A stretch of 64,000 nucleotides of DNA. It comes from HRBIN12 sp964447335 (GTDB taxonomy: Bacteria > Actinomycetota > UBA4738 > HRBIN12). Made by a program: the position numbers and the translations under genes. Positions 17,197-25,430 of this stretch are shown here, one piece after another. Positions within the stretch are counted from its first letter, which is position 1, and the number at the start of each line of letters is the position of its first letter. Location: the NCBI GenBank assembly GCA_964447335.1, contig CAYUSA010000007.1, positions 1-64,000 on the forward strand, written 5' to 3'. The notes below the pieces were generated by a model. It had not been told where the DNA came from. It worked only from the letters and a program-made list of their open reading frames with translations, and searched no databases.

Positions 17197-18179
17197 TGAG
17201 CCTGCTCGAGATCCGCAGCCTCGGGATCCGCTACGCGACGAAGGCCGGCGTCGTGCAGGCGGTGGACGACGTGGACCTCACGGTCGACGAAGGGGAGATG
17301 GTCGGCCTCGCGGGCGAGTCCGCGTGCGGCAAGACGACCGTGGCGCTCGCGATCCCCCGACTCCTGCCCGACAACGCCACCGTCACGCAGGGCTCGATCC
17401 GCCTGGCCGGGGTCGACCTCCTGTCCGCCCCCGAGCACGCGATGGAGCGGAGCCGCTGGTCGGACGTCTCGGTCGTGTTCCAGGGCGCGATGAATGCGCT
17501 GAACCCGGTCCAGACCGTCGGCGCGCAGATCCTCGAGCCGATCCGTTTCCACGAACCCGGCACGCCGAAAGAGCAGGCGAAGGCGCGGGTGGGTGAGCTG
17601 CTCGAGCAGGTGGGTATCCCGGCGACCCGGGCCAGGGAGTACCCGCACGAGCTCTCCGGCGGCATGCGACAACGCGTCATGGTCGCGATGGCGCTCGCGT
17701 GCCGCCCGAAGCTCGTGATCGCCGACGAGCCGGTCACCGCGCTCGACGTGATGACGCAGGCGCAGATCCTCAGCCTGCTCCGGGACCTGCGGCGCGAGTT
17801 CGGCATCGCGATGATCCTGATCTCACACGACCTGTCGGTGATCGCCGAGACGTGCGACCGCGTGGCCATCATGTACGCGGGGCGGATCGCCGAGGAGGCG
17901 CCGGCTGAGGCCCTCTTCGGAACCGCCGATCGGCGCGGGCGTCCCGCGCATCCGTACACGCAAGCGCTGCTCGAAGCCTTCCCGAACATCCATCACGAGC
18001 GGACCTTCGTCGAGGGCATCCCCGGGTATCCGCCCGACCTGTCGGCCCCCCCGCCGGGATGCCGGTTCGCCGACCGGTGCCCGAGGGTGATCGACCGGTG
18101 CCGGCGCGAGAGCCCCGCGCTGCGCGAGGTGGGCGACGCACACCTCGCGGCGTGTCACCTCGCCGAGGAGGACGGATGA
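17196..18179 (+). CDS. Peptide-type ABC transporter ATP-binding protein (DppD-like)
   Basis: A 327-residue ATPase. Walker A is GESACGKTT (~residues 41-49, with Ala where GESGCGKS is usual; the GxxxxGKT pattern is kept), the signature LSGGMRQRV is at ~154, Walker B LVIADEPVTALD at ~172, and the H-loop Leu-Ile-Ser-His-Asp follows. The C-terminus has the oligopeptide-transporter extension with PPGCRFADRCPRV and further Cys, which in DppD/OppD can hold an iron-sulfur cluster. ATG overlaps the permease stop, and its own stop overlaps the start of the second ATPase in ATGA. Confidence 0.93.
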   Translation: MSLLEIRSLGIRYATKAGVVQAVDDVDLTVDEGEMVGLAGESACGKTTVALAIPRLLPDNATVTQGSIRLAGVDLLSAPEHAMERSRWSDVSVVFQGAMNALNPVQTVGAQILEPIRFHEPGTPKEQAKARVGELLEQVGIPATRAREYPHELSGGMRQRVMVAMALACRPKLVIADEPVTALDVMTQAQILSLLRDLRREFGIAMILISHDLSVIAETCDRVAIMYAGRIAEEAPAEALFGTADRRGRPAHPYTQALLEAFPNIHHERTFVEGIPGYPPDLSAPPPGCRFADRCPRVIDRCRRESPALREVGDAHLAACHLAEEDG

Positions 18180-19228
18180 GCGGCGAGGGCGCGGCCCGCC
18201 CCGCGGACCCGGCACTCCCGGCCGAGGCGCCCGTCGCCGAGCCCCTCCTGCGGGTCGAGGACCTCGCCGTCCACTACCCCGTGCGCCGGAGCGCGGGGGC
18301 GTTCCGGGCGCGCGAGGTCGTCCGCGCGGTGGACGGCGTCTCGTTCGACGTGCGGCCGGGCGAGGTGCTCGCCCTCGTGGGAGAGTCGGGATGCGGCAAG
18401 ACCAGCATCGCTCGCGCCGTCATGCGCCTGGTCGAACCCACCGCCGGCCGCATCGTGTTCCGAGGGAACGACATCACGCACCTGCGGGGGCGCGAGCTGC
18501 GCGAGCTCCGGCAGCGGTTCCAGATGATCTTCCAGGATCCGTACGAATCCCTCGACCCACGGCAAACGGTCTTCGAGACCGTCTCCGAGCCGCTCCTCAT
18601 CCACGGGCGCGGCCGCGACGCGAGCGAGCGCCAGGAGCTGGTCGATCGAGCGCTGGAGCGGGCCGGTCTCCACCCGCCGGGGGAGATCGCCCGGCGCTAC
18701 CCGCACCACCTGTCCGGGGGTCAGCGCCAGCGGGTCGCCATCGCGGCCGCGATGGTGCTCGACCCGACGCTGGTCGTGGCCGACGAGCCGGTCTCGATGC
18801 TGGACGTGTCGCTGCGAGCCGGGATCTTGAAGCTGATGCTCGAGCTGCGCGAGCGGCGCGATCTCGCCTACCTGTTCATCACGCACGACCTCTCGCTCGC
18901 CTGGGTGGTGGCCGACCGGATCGCGGTGGTGTACCTCGGCCGCGTCGTCGAGATCGGCCCGGCCGCGGAGGTCATCGGGCAACCCCGCCACCCGTACACC
19001 CGAGCCCTCGTCTCGGTGGTCCCCGTCCCGGAGGCCGGGGCCGCCGAGGAGCAGATCCTGCTCGTCGGCGAGGCGCCCTCGCCCACCTCGATCCCACCGG
19101 GCTGCCGGTTCGCGTCGCGCTGCTGGCTCCGGCGCGAGCGGGGCGACCCGCAGGAATGCACGTCTACGGATCCCGCGCTCCGCGGCGAGGGTCCGACGGA
19201 GCACCTCTCCGCCTGCCACTTCACCTAG
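18176..19228 (+). CDS. Peptide-type ABC transporter ATP-binding protein (DppF-like)
   Basis: Second ATPase of the importer, 350 residues, pairing with the DppD-like subunit. After a ~25-residue Ala/Pro-rich leader come Walker A GESGCGKTS, the Q-loop in QMIFQDPYESLDPR (the DPYxSLNPR-like feature of DppF), the signature LSGGQRQRVAIA, Walker B VVADEPVSMLDV and the H-loop FITHDLSLA. The C-terminal PPGCRFASRC segment repeats the Cys pattern of DppD. It overlaps the previous gene by 4 bases; the M20 peptidase follows after 22 bases with GGAAGGAG as ribosome site. Confidence 0.93.
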   Translation: MSGEGAARPADPALPAEAPVAEPLLRVEDLAVHYPVRRSAGAFRAREVVRAVDGVSFDVRPGEVLALVGESGCGKTSIARAVMRLVEPTAGRIVFRGNDITHLRGRELRELRQRFQMIFQDPYESLDPRQTVFETVSEPLLIHGRGRDASERQELVDRALERAGLHPPGEIARRYPHHLSGGQRQRVAIAAAMVLDPTLVVADEPVSMLDVSLRAGILKLMLELRERRDLAYLFITHDLSLAWVVADRIAVVYLGRVVEIGPAAEVIGQPRHPYTRALVSVVPVPEAGAAEEQILLVGEAPSPTSIPPGCRFASRCWLRRERGDPQECTSTDPALRGEGPTEHLSACHFT

Positions 19229-19250
19229 GGAACCGAGGAAGGAGTCCGCC

Positions 19251-20414
19251 ATGCCCATCGACGATCACGATGTCGAGGAGTTGCTCTCGGCGCTGATCCG
19301 GATCGAGTCCGTGACGCCCTGGTTGATCCCGGACGGAACCGGCGAGAAGGACGTCGCCCGCTTCATGCGGAGCTGGCTCGAGGGTTCGGGCGCCGAGGTC
19401 ACGGTCGAGGAGGTCGAGCCCGGACGGCCCAACCTGCTGGCCCGGCTCCGGGGCACGGGCGGCGGGCCCACGCTCTGCCTGAACGCACACGCCGACACGG
19501 TCGGCTTCGACAACTGGCGGGACCAGGCACTCGAGCCCCGACGCGAGGGAGACCGGCTCATCGGGCTCGGCGCCGCCGACGACAAGGCCGGCTGCGCGAT
19601 CGCGCTCCTCGTGCTGCGCCAGATCGCGACCTCCGGCGTGCCGCTCCGCGGCGACCTCCTGGTCGCCTGCGTAGCGGACGAGGAGGGCGTGTCGATCGGC
19701 ACGCTGGACCTCGTCGACCGTCACCGCGACGAGATCGACGCCGCGATCATCCTCGAGCCCGACGCGCTGCCGCGGTGCGTCGTGGAGCACCAGGGCTTCG
19801 GCTGGATCGATGTCGTCGTGCACGGGAAGGCCGCGCACGGCTCGACCCCGGACGAGGGCGTCGACGCGATCGTGCACATGGCCGAGGTCATCACGCGCCT
19901 GGCGAAGCTCGACCGCGAGGTCTTCGTCCCGAACCCCGATGCGATGAACGGGCGCACGGTCTTCCACACGGGCACGATCGTCGGCGGCACCGACTACGCG
20001 ACCTACCCGAGCCGCTGCACGCTCGGCATCGAGATCGGGACGCAACCGGGCGAGCGGCTGGCCGACCGCGTCCGCGAGATCGAGGCGGTCTTCGCGGAGG
20101 TGCGCGAGTCCTACCCCGACTTCCGAGGGCAGGTCGATGTGAAGCTCGAGCGCGAGCCCTTCCGCGCCGAGGGCCACGAGGCCCTGTGGAAGGCGCTCGA
20201 CGTCGGGGCACGGCAGGTGCTCGGCCGGTCGCTCGAGGCCGTCGGCCTGAACGCGTGGGCCGACTCCGCGCTGATGCAGTCCGCCGGCATCCCGACGCTC
20301 ATGGCCGGCCCACTGGGCGGCAACTTCCACGCGCCGCAGGAGTGGGTCTCGATCGGCGAGACCGTCCAGGTCGCACGCATCGTCGAGCACGCCGTGCGGA
20401 GCTTCTGCGGCTAG
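19251..20414 (+). CDS. M20 family metallopeptidase (ArgE/DapE-like deacylase)
   Basis: A 387-residue dizinc hydrolase that removes acyl groups or terminal residues from amino acids or peptides. Metal ligands and catalytic residues are in place: His and Asp in NAHADTV, bridging Asp in GAADDKAG, catalytic Glu pair in VADEEGVS, the ligand in LEPDALP and the last His in GGNFHAPQE. A dimerisation domain is inserted at ~185-290. As the last gene of the ROK-controlled operon it probably processes the imported compound in the cytoplasm before or after transamination. Its TAG shares CTAG with the stop of the convergent synthetase gene, with no terminator between. Confidence 0.92.
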   Translation: MPIDDHDVEELLSALIRIESVTPWLIPDGTGEKDVARFMRSWLEGSGAEVTVEEVEPGRPNLLARLRGTGGGPTLCLNAHADTVGFDNWRDQALEPRREGDRLIGLGAADDKAGCAIALLVLRQIATSGVPLRGDLLVACVADEEGVSIGTLDLVDRHRDEIDAAIILEPDALPRCVVEHQGFGWIDVVVHGKAAHGSTPDEGVDAIVHMAEVITRLAKLDREVFVPNPDAMNGRTVFHTGTIVGGTDYATYPSRCTLGIEIGTQPGERLADRVREIEAVFAEVRESYPDFRGQVDVKLEREPFRAEGHEALWKALDVGARQVLGRSLEAVGLNAWADSALMQSAGIPTLMAGPLGGNFHAPQEWVSIGETVQVARIVEHAVRSFCG

Positions 20415-22528
20415 CGAGCGCGAGGGATCACGAGCGCGTCGACCGCGACGCACCCGCCGGGACCGCAGATCACGGGGTTCGCATCGAGGGCGTCGAGGTG
20501 CTCGCCGAGGTCGTGCGCCAGCCACGACAAGCCCACCACGGCCCGCGCGAGCGCGCCGACATCGGCGGGCGCCGCCCCCCGCACGCCGGCGAGGAGCGGC
20601 CGGATCTGCAGTCGGTCGATCATCCGCACCGCCCTCGCCTCGTCGAGCGGCGGGAGCCCGAGCCGTCGGTCCTTCAGCACCTCGACCAGCACACCGCCCG
20701 CCGCGACGAGCACGAGCGGCCCGAACTGTGGGTCCCGCACGACGCCGAGCGCGACCTCGATCCCGGCCGGCGCCATCTTCGCGATGGTGACCTGCGGCCC
20801 GAGGTGCCGCTCGAGGTCCTCGTATGCCTCCTCGAGCGAGGGCGTGTCGTCGATCCCGAGCCGCACACCGCCGACGTCGGACTTGTGCTGGACGCCCGGC
20901 GCGGCGGTCTTCATCGCGACCGGGAGCCCGAGCCGCTCGGCGGCCCCGATCGCGTCCTCGAGCGTGTCGGCCCGCAGGCTCGCGACCGTCGGCACGCCGT
21001 AGTCCGCGAGGAGCGCGAGCCCCTCGAGCTCGTCGAACGGCTCGCCGCTGGAAAGGCGCGCCCGCCAGCGTCCCCGCGTCTCCTCGGATGCCGGCGAGTG
21101 ACCGGCCACCGGCGTCCACGCGCGGTGGTCGCGGTGGTCGAACAGGTGCCGGAACGCCGCGAGACCCGTGAGCGTGCCCTCGAGCGCCGGCGCCCCGACC
21201 TCGTACAGCCGCCGAACGTCGTTCCGGTCGATGCCCCCGGCGAAGTTGCTCATCATCGCCATCGGCTTGTCGGTCTCCGACCACACGCGCAGGAAGCACG
21301 AGAAGTAGCCCTCCTCGTCGGCGTCGTCGGTCACCAGGTCCACACCGAACGCGAGCGCGGCCACCGCGGGGTCCTGCACGAGCGCGCGGAGTGAGCCGGT
21401 GATGACCCCACCGGCATCCCGACCGGTCCCCCAGAAGTCGAGCGGGTTGATCGGCGGCAGGCCCTCGTCGAGGAGCTCGTCGAGACGCCCGGTCGCCTCC
21501 GGCCCGAGCGTCGCGAGCGGCACGCCGGCCGCCGCCGCCGCGTCGACCATCATCGCGCGCTCGCCCCCCGAGTCGTGCGCCGTCGCGAGCGCACCCGGCC
21601 CCGCGCGCCGACCCGCGACGAACAGCGCGAGGGTGTCGGCCATCTCGTCGAGCGACTCGACACGGTGGACACCATCGGCCTCGAAGAGCGCCTCGTACGC
21701 GCCGTCCTCGCCCGCGAGCGCGCCCGAGTGCGCGGTCACCATCTCGCGCGTGAGCGCCTCACGCCCGACCTTCAGCACGACGACGGGCACGTCCCGCTCG
21801 TGCGCGAGGATCATCGCTGAGCGGAAGCCCCGGGGATCGCGGATCGTCTCGATGAACAGCCCGATCGCCTTCGTGCTCGGCAGGCCGAGCGCGTAACGCA
21901 TGTAGTCCGAGGTCGTCGTGACGAGCTCCTGCCCGCTCGAGACCACGACGTTGAACCGCAAGTCGCGGTCGTTGTGCAGGAACGCCGCGAAGGCGGAGCC
22001 CGAGTGGCTCACGAACGTGATGCCGCCCGGGGGCAGCCCGACGGGCTCCTCCCACCCGGTCGCGCGCAGGCCGCGCTCGACGTTCACGAACCCCATGCAG
22101 TTGCCGCCGCAGATGGCCATGCCGGCCTCGCGCGCGATCGCCGCCATGCGCTCGACGAGCGGGAGCTCGTCATCGCGCGGCTCCTCGAACCCGCTCGCGT
22201 AGACCACCGCCGAGCCGACCCCCGCCTGCGCGCAGGCGGTCAGCGTGTCCTCGAGCTGCGCGTTCGCGAGCGCCACGATCGCGAGGTCGACCGGCTCGGG
22301 CACCTCGGCGATCGAACCGTAGCAGCGGTTCCCGAACAGCTCCTCGTACCGGGGGTTGATCGGGTACACGGCGCCGTCGAACCCCCCGAGCTCGACGAGC
22401 TCCCGCAGGGTTTCGTGACCGACCGAGCCCTCGCGCGCGCTCGCGCCGATGATCGCGACCGAGCGCGCCTCGAGCATGCGCTCGAGCGCGCCGCGAGCCG
22501 AGTCGGTGCCCACCCCCGGTGCCGTCAC
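20411..22528 (-). CDS. Fused NDP-forming acyl-CoA synthetase (acetate--CoA ligase, ADP-forming type)
   Basis: A 705-residue protein with alpha and beta subunits in one chain. The N-terminal CoA-binding Rossmann domain begins RSVAIIGASAREGSVGHET and has YPINPRYEELFG. The succinyl-CoA-ligase-like domains follow, with VSHSGSAFA and the loop TAHSGALAGEDG whose His is the expected phosphorylation site. The C-terminal ~220 residues are an ATP-grasp domain (PVAMKTAAPGVQHKSDVGGV). The reaction interconverts acyl-CoA + ADP + Pi with acid + CoA + ATP. Start is GTG 22528, 10 bases after the flavoprotein stop; the hexamer TAGCCT containing that stop lies 7 bases before the GTG and may be a leaderless promoter. 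Confidence 0.9.
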   Translation of the reverse strand: MTAPGVGTDSARGALERMLEARSVAIIGASAREGSVGHETLRELVELGGFDGAVYPINPRYEELFGNRCYGSIAEVPEPVDLAIVALANAQLEDTLTACAQAGVGSAVVYASGFEEPRDDELPLVERMAAIAREAGMAICGGNCMGFVNVERGLRATGWEEPVGLPPGGITFVSHSGSAFAAFLHNDRDLRFNVVVSSGQELVTTTSDYMRYALGLPSTKAIGLFIETIRDPRGFRSAMILAHERDVPVVVLKVGREALTREMVTAHSGALAGEDGAYEALFEADGVHRVESLDEMADTLALFVAGRRAGPGALATAHDSGGERAMMVDAAAAAGVPLATLGPEATGRLDELLDEGLPPINPLDFWGTGRDAGGVITGSLRALVQDPAVAALAFGVDLVTDDADEEGYFSCFLRVWSETDKPMAMMSNFAGGIDRNDVRRLYEVGAPALEGTLTGLAAFRHLFDHRDHRAWTPVAGHSPASEETRGRWRARLSSGEPFDELEGLALLADYGVPTVASLRADTLEDAIGAAERLGLPVAMKTAAPGVQHKSDVGGVRLGIDDTPSLEEAYEDLERHLGPQVTIAKMAPAGIEVALGVVRDPQFGPLVLVAAGGVLVEVLKDRRLGLPPLDEARAVRMIDRLQIRPLLAGVRGAAPADVGALARAVVGLSWLAHDLGEHLDALDANPVICGPGGCVAVDALVIPRAR

Positions 22529-22538
22529 GCGCCCGAGG

Positions 22539-24158
22539 CTACTTCTTCTTCGGCAGGGCCTTGTCCTTCACGGCCATCTTGAAGGCCTGCCAGCCCGGGA
22601 TGCCGTTGACGCCGCCGCCGCCGTGCGTCGCGCACGAGCCGTGGTACAGGCCCTTGACGGGCGTGCGGAAGTCCGCGTACCCGGGCGCGGGCCGCATGTG
22701 GAACAGCTGGTCCACGGCCAGCTCGCCGTGGAAGATGTTCCCGCCGATCATCCCCAGGTCCTGCTCCATCTCGTGCGGCCCGATGATCTGCCGGTCGATG
22801 ACCGCACTCTTGAAGTTCGGCGCGAGCGCCGTGTACTCGTCGATCGCGCGGTCGGCGTACGCCTCGAGCTCCTCGGTGTGCGGCTCGGTGTTCCACTCGT
22901 GGGGGCACCACTGGCTGTACATCGAGAAGATGTGGATGCCCTCGGGGCAGAGCTTCTTGTCCAGCGATGTCGGGATCGTGCCGTCGACGAACGGCCGGAT
23001 CGCCGCCTTCTTGTCCATGTGCGCGTCCTGGAAGGCACGCTCGGCGTAGTCGGTCGAGAAGCACAGCTCGACCGAGCCCGTGTGGTGGTCCTGGAGCTCC
23101 TTGCCGGGGTCGGCCGTGAAGTCCGGCAGCTCGGAGAGCGCGACGTTGATCTTCACGACGCCCGAACGCGTCCGCCACCGCTCGATGTCCCACACGAAGT
23201 CCGCCGGCAGGTCGTACCGGTCGATGAGGTCGAGGAACGCGATCTTCGGGTGGACCGTGGTCACGCCGACCGGGGCGCGCAGCTCCTCCCCGTTCTCGAG
23301 CGCGACACCCACGAACCGTCCGTTCCGTACGAGGATCTTCGACACCTTCGCGTTCAAGCGGATCTCGCACCCGAACGACTCTGCCGAGCGGTGGATCGAG
23401 TCCGACACCGCCCCCATCCCGCCCTGCTGGAACCCCCACGACCCGAGGTGACCGTCGCCGACGTCACCGATGGAGTGGTGGAGCATCACGTACGCGGTGC
23501 CGGCCTCGTCGGGCCCGGCCCACGTGCCGATGACGCCGTTCACCGCGAGCATGCCCTTGATCGCGTCGGACTCGAACCACTCGTTCAGCAGGTCCGTCAC
23601 GCTCATCGTGAACAGCTTCGTCACGCTGCCGACCCCGCGGACGCCGAGCTTGCGCATCTTCCACGCCGTGTCGACGGTGGATAGCACGTCCCCGAACGCC
23701 ATCGAGCCGACCTTCGGCGGCACCTTCAGCAGCACCGGCCCGAGGACGTCGGCGACACCCTGCAGCCACTCCTCCCACTTCGGGAGGATCTCGGCGTCCT
23801 TCTTCGAGAACTGCGAGATCGAGTCGTAGCTCTTCGCCGCGTCGTCCGCGTAGACCTTGATCGAGCGTCCGTCGGGGAACGCCTGGTAGTACGGGCCGAA
23901 GGGCGTGACGTCGTAACCGAACCGCTTCAGCTGCAGCTCGCGGATGATCGTCGGGGGCATGAGCGACATCACGTACGAGTAGGTCGTGACCTGGATCTCG
24001 GGGTGATCGGGGAACGGAGCGCTCGTGTCCGCGGCCCCGCCGGTCTTGTGCCGGGACTCGAGGACGACGGCGCGCGCGCCCGCCCTCGCGAAGTACGCGC
24101 CTGCCGTGAGACCGTTGTGCCCGCCGCCGATGATGATGGCGTCGTAGACGTTCGCCAT
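22539..24158 (-). CDS. FAD-dependent oxidoreductase, phytoene dehydrogenase-like (CrtI/COG1233 type)
   Basis: A 539-residue flavoprotein. The dinucleotide-binding motif is at the extreme N-terminus (AIIIGGGHNGLTAGAYFARAG), followed by the Glu that binds the ribose in VVLESRHKTGG. Further features are the internal YGLSLMPP-like substrate domain and, near the C-terminus, GLYHGSCATHGGGGVNG, a typical FAD-closing segment. Relatives desaturate carotenoids or oxidise other hydrophobic substrates. The neighbouring acyl-CoA genes make a carotenoid role doubtful. ATG 24158 has AAGGAG 6 bases upstream. It is divergent from the TetR gene and co-directional with the synthetase downstream. Confidence 0.88.
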   Translation of the reverse strand: MANVYDAIIIGGGHNGLTAGAYFARAGARAVVLESRHKTGGAADTSAPFPDHPEIQVTTYSYVMSLMPPTIIRELQLKRFGYDVTPFGPYYQAFPDGRSIKVYADDAAKSYDSISQFSKKDAEILPKWEEWLQGVADVLGPVLLKVPPKVGSMAFGDVLSTVDTAWKMRKLGVRGVGSVTKLFTMSVTDLLNEWFESDAIKGMLAVNGVIGTWAGPDEAGTAYVMLHHSIGDVGDGHLGSWGFQQGGMGAVSDSIHRSAESFGCEIRLNAKVSKILVRNGRFVGVALENGEELRAPVGVTTVHPKIAFLDLIDRYDLPADFVWDIERWRTRSGVVKINVALSELPDFTADPGKELQDHHTGSVELCFSTDYAERAFQDAHMDKKAAIRPFVDGTIPTSLDKKLCPEGIHIFSMYSQWCPHEWNTEPHTEELEAYADRAIDEYTALAPNFKSAVIDRQIIGPHEMEQDLGMIGGNIFHGELAVDQLFHMRPAPGYADFRTPVKGLYHGSCATHGGGGVNGIPGWQAFKMAVKDKALPKKK

Positions 24159-24188
24159 GTCGTTCTCCTTCGGGCTGACCTCGCGCGA

Positions 24189-24218
24189 ATCATGGCCCCA
24201 GTTTGAACGGCGAGTCAA
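24189..24218 (-). promoter_or_regulatory. Promoter of the flavoprotein gene
   Basis: On the minus strand TTGACT (24218-24213) and CATGAT (24194-24189) are separated by 18 bases, a reasonable -35/-10 pair 30 bases before ATG 24158. The candidate operator at 24203-24218 covers the -35 box and spacer, as expected for repression. Confidence 0.45.
24203..24218 (+). promoter_or_regulatory. Candidate TetR operator 1, TTGAACGGCGAGTCAA
   Basis: A 16-base imperfect palindrome (TTGA...TCAA ends) overlapping the -35 box of the flavoprotein promoter, 44 bases before its start. It belongs to the seven-member set described for the regulator at 24347. Confidence 0.55.
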
Positions 24219-24270
24219 GCGGAGGGCCGCCGATGCGCCGGTTGACAACCCTGCTCCAACGGCTAGAGTG

Positions 24271-24290
24271 CCTTGAACCCGCGTTCAAGG
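24271..24290 (+). promoter_or_regulatory. Candidate TetR operator 2 (autoregulatory), CCTTGAACCCGCGTTCAAGG
   Basis: Perfect 8-base arms CCTTGAAC and GTTCAAGG around CCGC, 56 bases before the TetR ATG. The central 16 bases fit the YTGAACGGCSRTTCAR set. Two sites in one divergent intergenic region beside a TetR gene are typical of autoregulation plus control of the neighbour. Confidence 0.65.
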
Positions 24291-24346
24291 TGACGCCGCC
24301 CTCGGCCGCTGGCTGAGTGGCGTTCGAACGGCGTCGGAGGGTGCGG

Positions 24347-24976
24347 ATGAGCTCTGGGAGCCCGAAGAGCAAGGCTCGGCACCAGGAGATCCTGGATGCC
24401 GCGGCCCGCGTCATCACCGACCGCGGCCTCGCCGAGACCAGGATCTCCGACATCGCCGAGCGCGCCGGCGTCTCCCCCGGTCTGATCCTCTACTACTTCG
24501 AGTCCAAGGACCGGCTGCTCTCCGAGGCGCTCACGTACGCGAACGACCAGTTCTACCTCCGCATGTCGCGCGAGATCCGCAGGATCCCTTCGGCGAGGGA
24601 CCAGCTCCGGCGCCTGGTGGAGCTCTCGGTCCCCGGCTACCTGCCCGAGTTCGGGCGCCTCGACGAGTGGGCGCTCTGGATCGAGGTCTGGGTCCGGGCG
24701 CTCCGCGACCCCGACATGGCGAAGGACCGCGAGATCTTGGACCAACGGTGGCGGGGCCAGATCGCCGACATCGTCCGGGGCGGTCAGGCCTCCGGTGAGT
24801 TCGGCTCGACCGAGGCACCCGAGGAGCTCGCGCTCCGCGTGGCGTCACTGATCGACGGCCTCGCGATCCAGGTCATCATGAACGACTCCCAGGTCGGGCC
24901 CGACCACATGCACCGCACGTGCATGGACGTCGCCGCGCGCGAGCTCGGCTTCGAGCTCCAGACCGCGAAGACCTGA
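24347..24976 (+). CDS. TetR/AcrR family transcriptional regulator
   Basis: A 209-residue one-component repressor. The N-terminal helix-turn-helix spans about residues 10-56 (ILDAAARVI, then TRISDIAERAGVSPGLILYYF, with the usual FxSKDxLL continuation). The C-terminal helical domain would bind the inducer, and the acyl-CoA-related neighbours suggest a CoA thioester or related metabolite. I start at ATG 24347 because GGAGG at 24336-24340 lies 6 bases before it; the GTG at 24317 lacks a site. It is divergent from the flavoprotein gene, with two palindromic candidate operators between them. Confidence 0.92.
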   Translation: MSSGSPKSKARHQEILDAAARVITDRGLAETRISDIAERAGVSPGLILYYFESKDRLLSEALTYANDQFYLRMSREIRRIPSARDQLRRLVELSVPGYLPEFGRLDEWALWIEVWVRALRDPDMAKDREILDQRWRGQIADIVRGGQASGEFGSTEAPEELALRVASLIDGLAIQVIMNDSQVGPDHMHRTCMDVAARELGFELQTAKT

Positions 24977-24983
24977 TCCTCGC

Positions 24984-25430
24984 TCAGCCGTTCTGCTCGG
25001 CGAAGCGGCGAGCGTCCTCGAGGTGCTCCTCGTAGTGCTCGATCGTCTCCCAGACGAACCAGCGCTCGGCAGGCTCGGTCACCTCGGGCAGCGCGTCCCA
25101 CGCGGCGAGCATCCGGCCGCGCGCCATGTCGACGCCCTGCTCGACGTCGGCGAGGTGCATCCGGCGGGACTCCTCGAGCGTGCGGGCGTTCTCGGCGTTC
25201 GTCCGCTCGTCGTCGTCCTCGGGCTCGACGAACGTTCCCTCGCGCATCTCGCCGAGCATGCGGGTCAGGTCTTTCCACCAGTGCGCGATGTGCCAGAGCA
25301 CGTCCTTCATGCTCCAGCCGTCCGCGTTCGCGCCGGGGCGCTCGTGCTGCTCGGGGGTGAGACGGTCGACCGTGGCCCGGAGCTCGGCCCAGGCGTCGCG
25401 TTCGCGCGTCGTGAGCGTGTCCTTGTCCAT
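24984..25430 (-). CDS. DinB-like / maleylpyruvate isomerase N-terminal domain protein
   Basis: A 148-residue all-helical protein of the DinB superfamily type. The central MKDVLWHIAHWWKD carries the first metal-binding His of the family and IEHYEEHLED near residues 132-141 carries the others, so a mononuclear metal site is likely. Superfamily members include mycothiol- or bacillithiol-dependent transferases and isomerases, but no reaction can be assigned. Its ATG overlaps the stop of the upstream acyl-CoA dehydrogenase (TGATG), so it is translated as the second gene of that operon. It ends 7 bases from the convergent TetR gene. Confidence 0.75.
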   Translation of the reverse strand: MDKDTLTTRERDAWAELRATVDRLTPEQHERPGANADGWSMKDVLWHIAHWWKDLTRMLGEMREGTFVEPEDDDERTNAENARTLEESRRMHLADVEQGVDMARGRMLAAWDALPEVTEPAERWFVWETIEHYEEHLEDARRFAEQNG

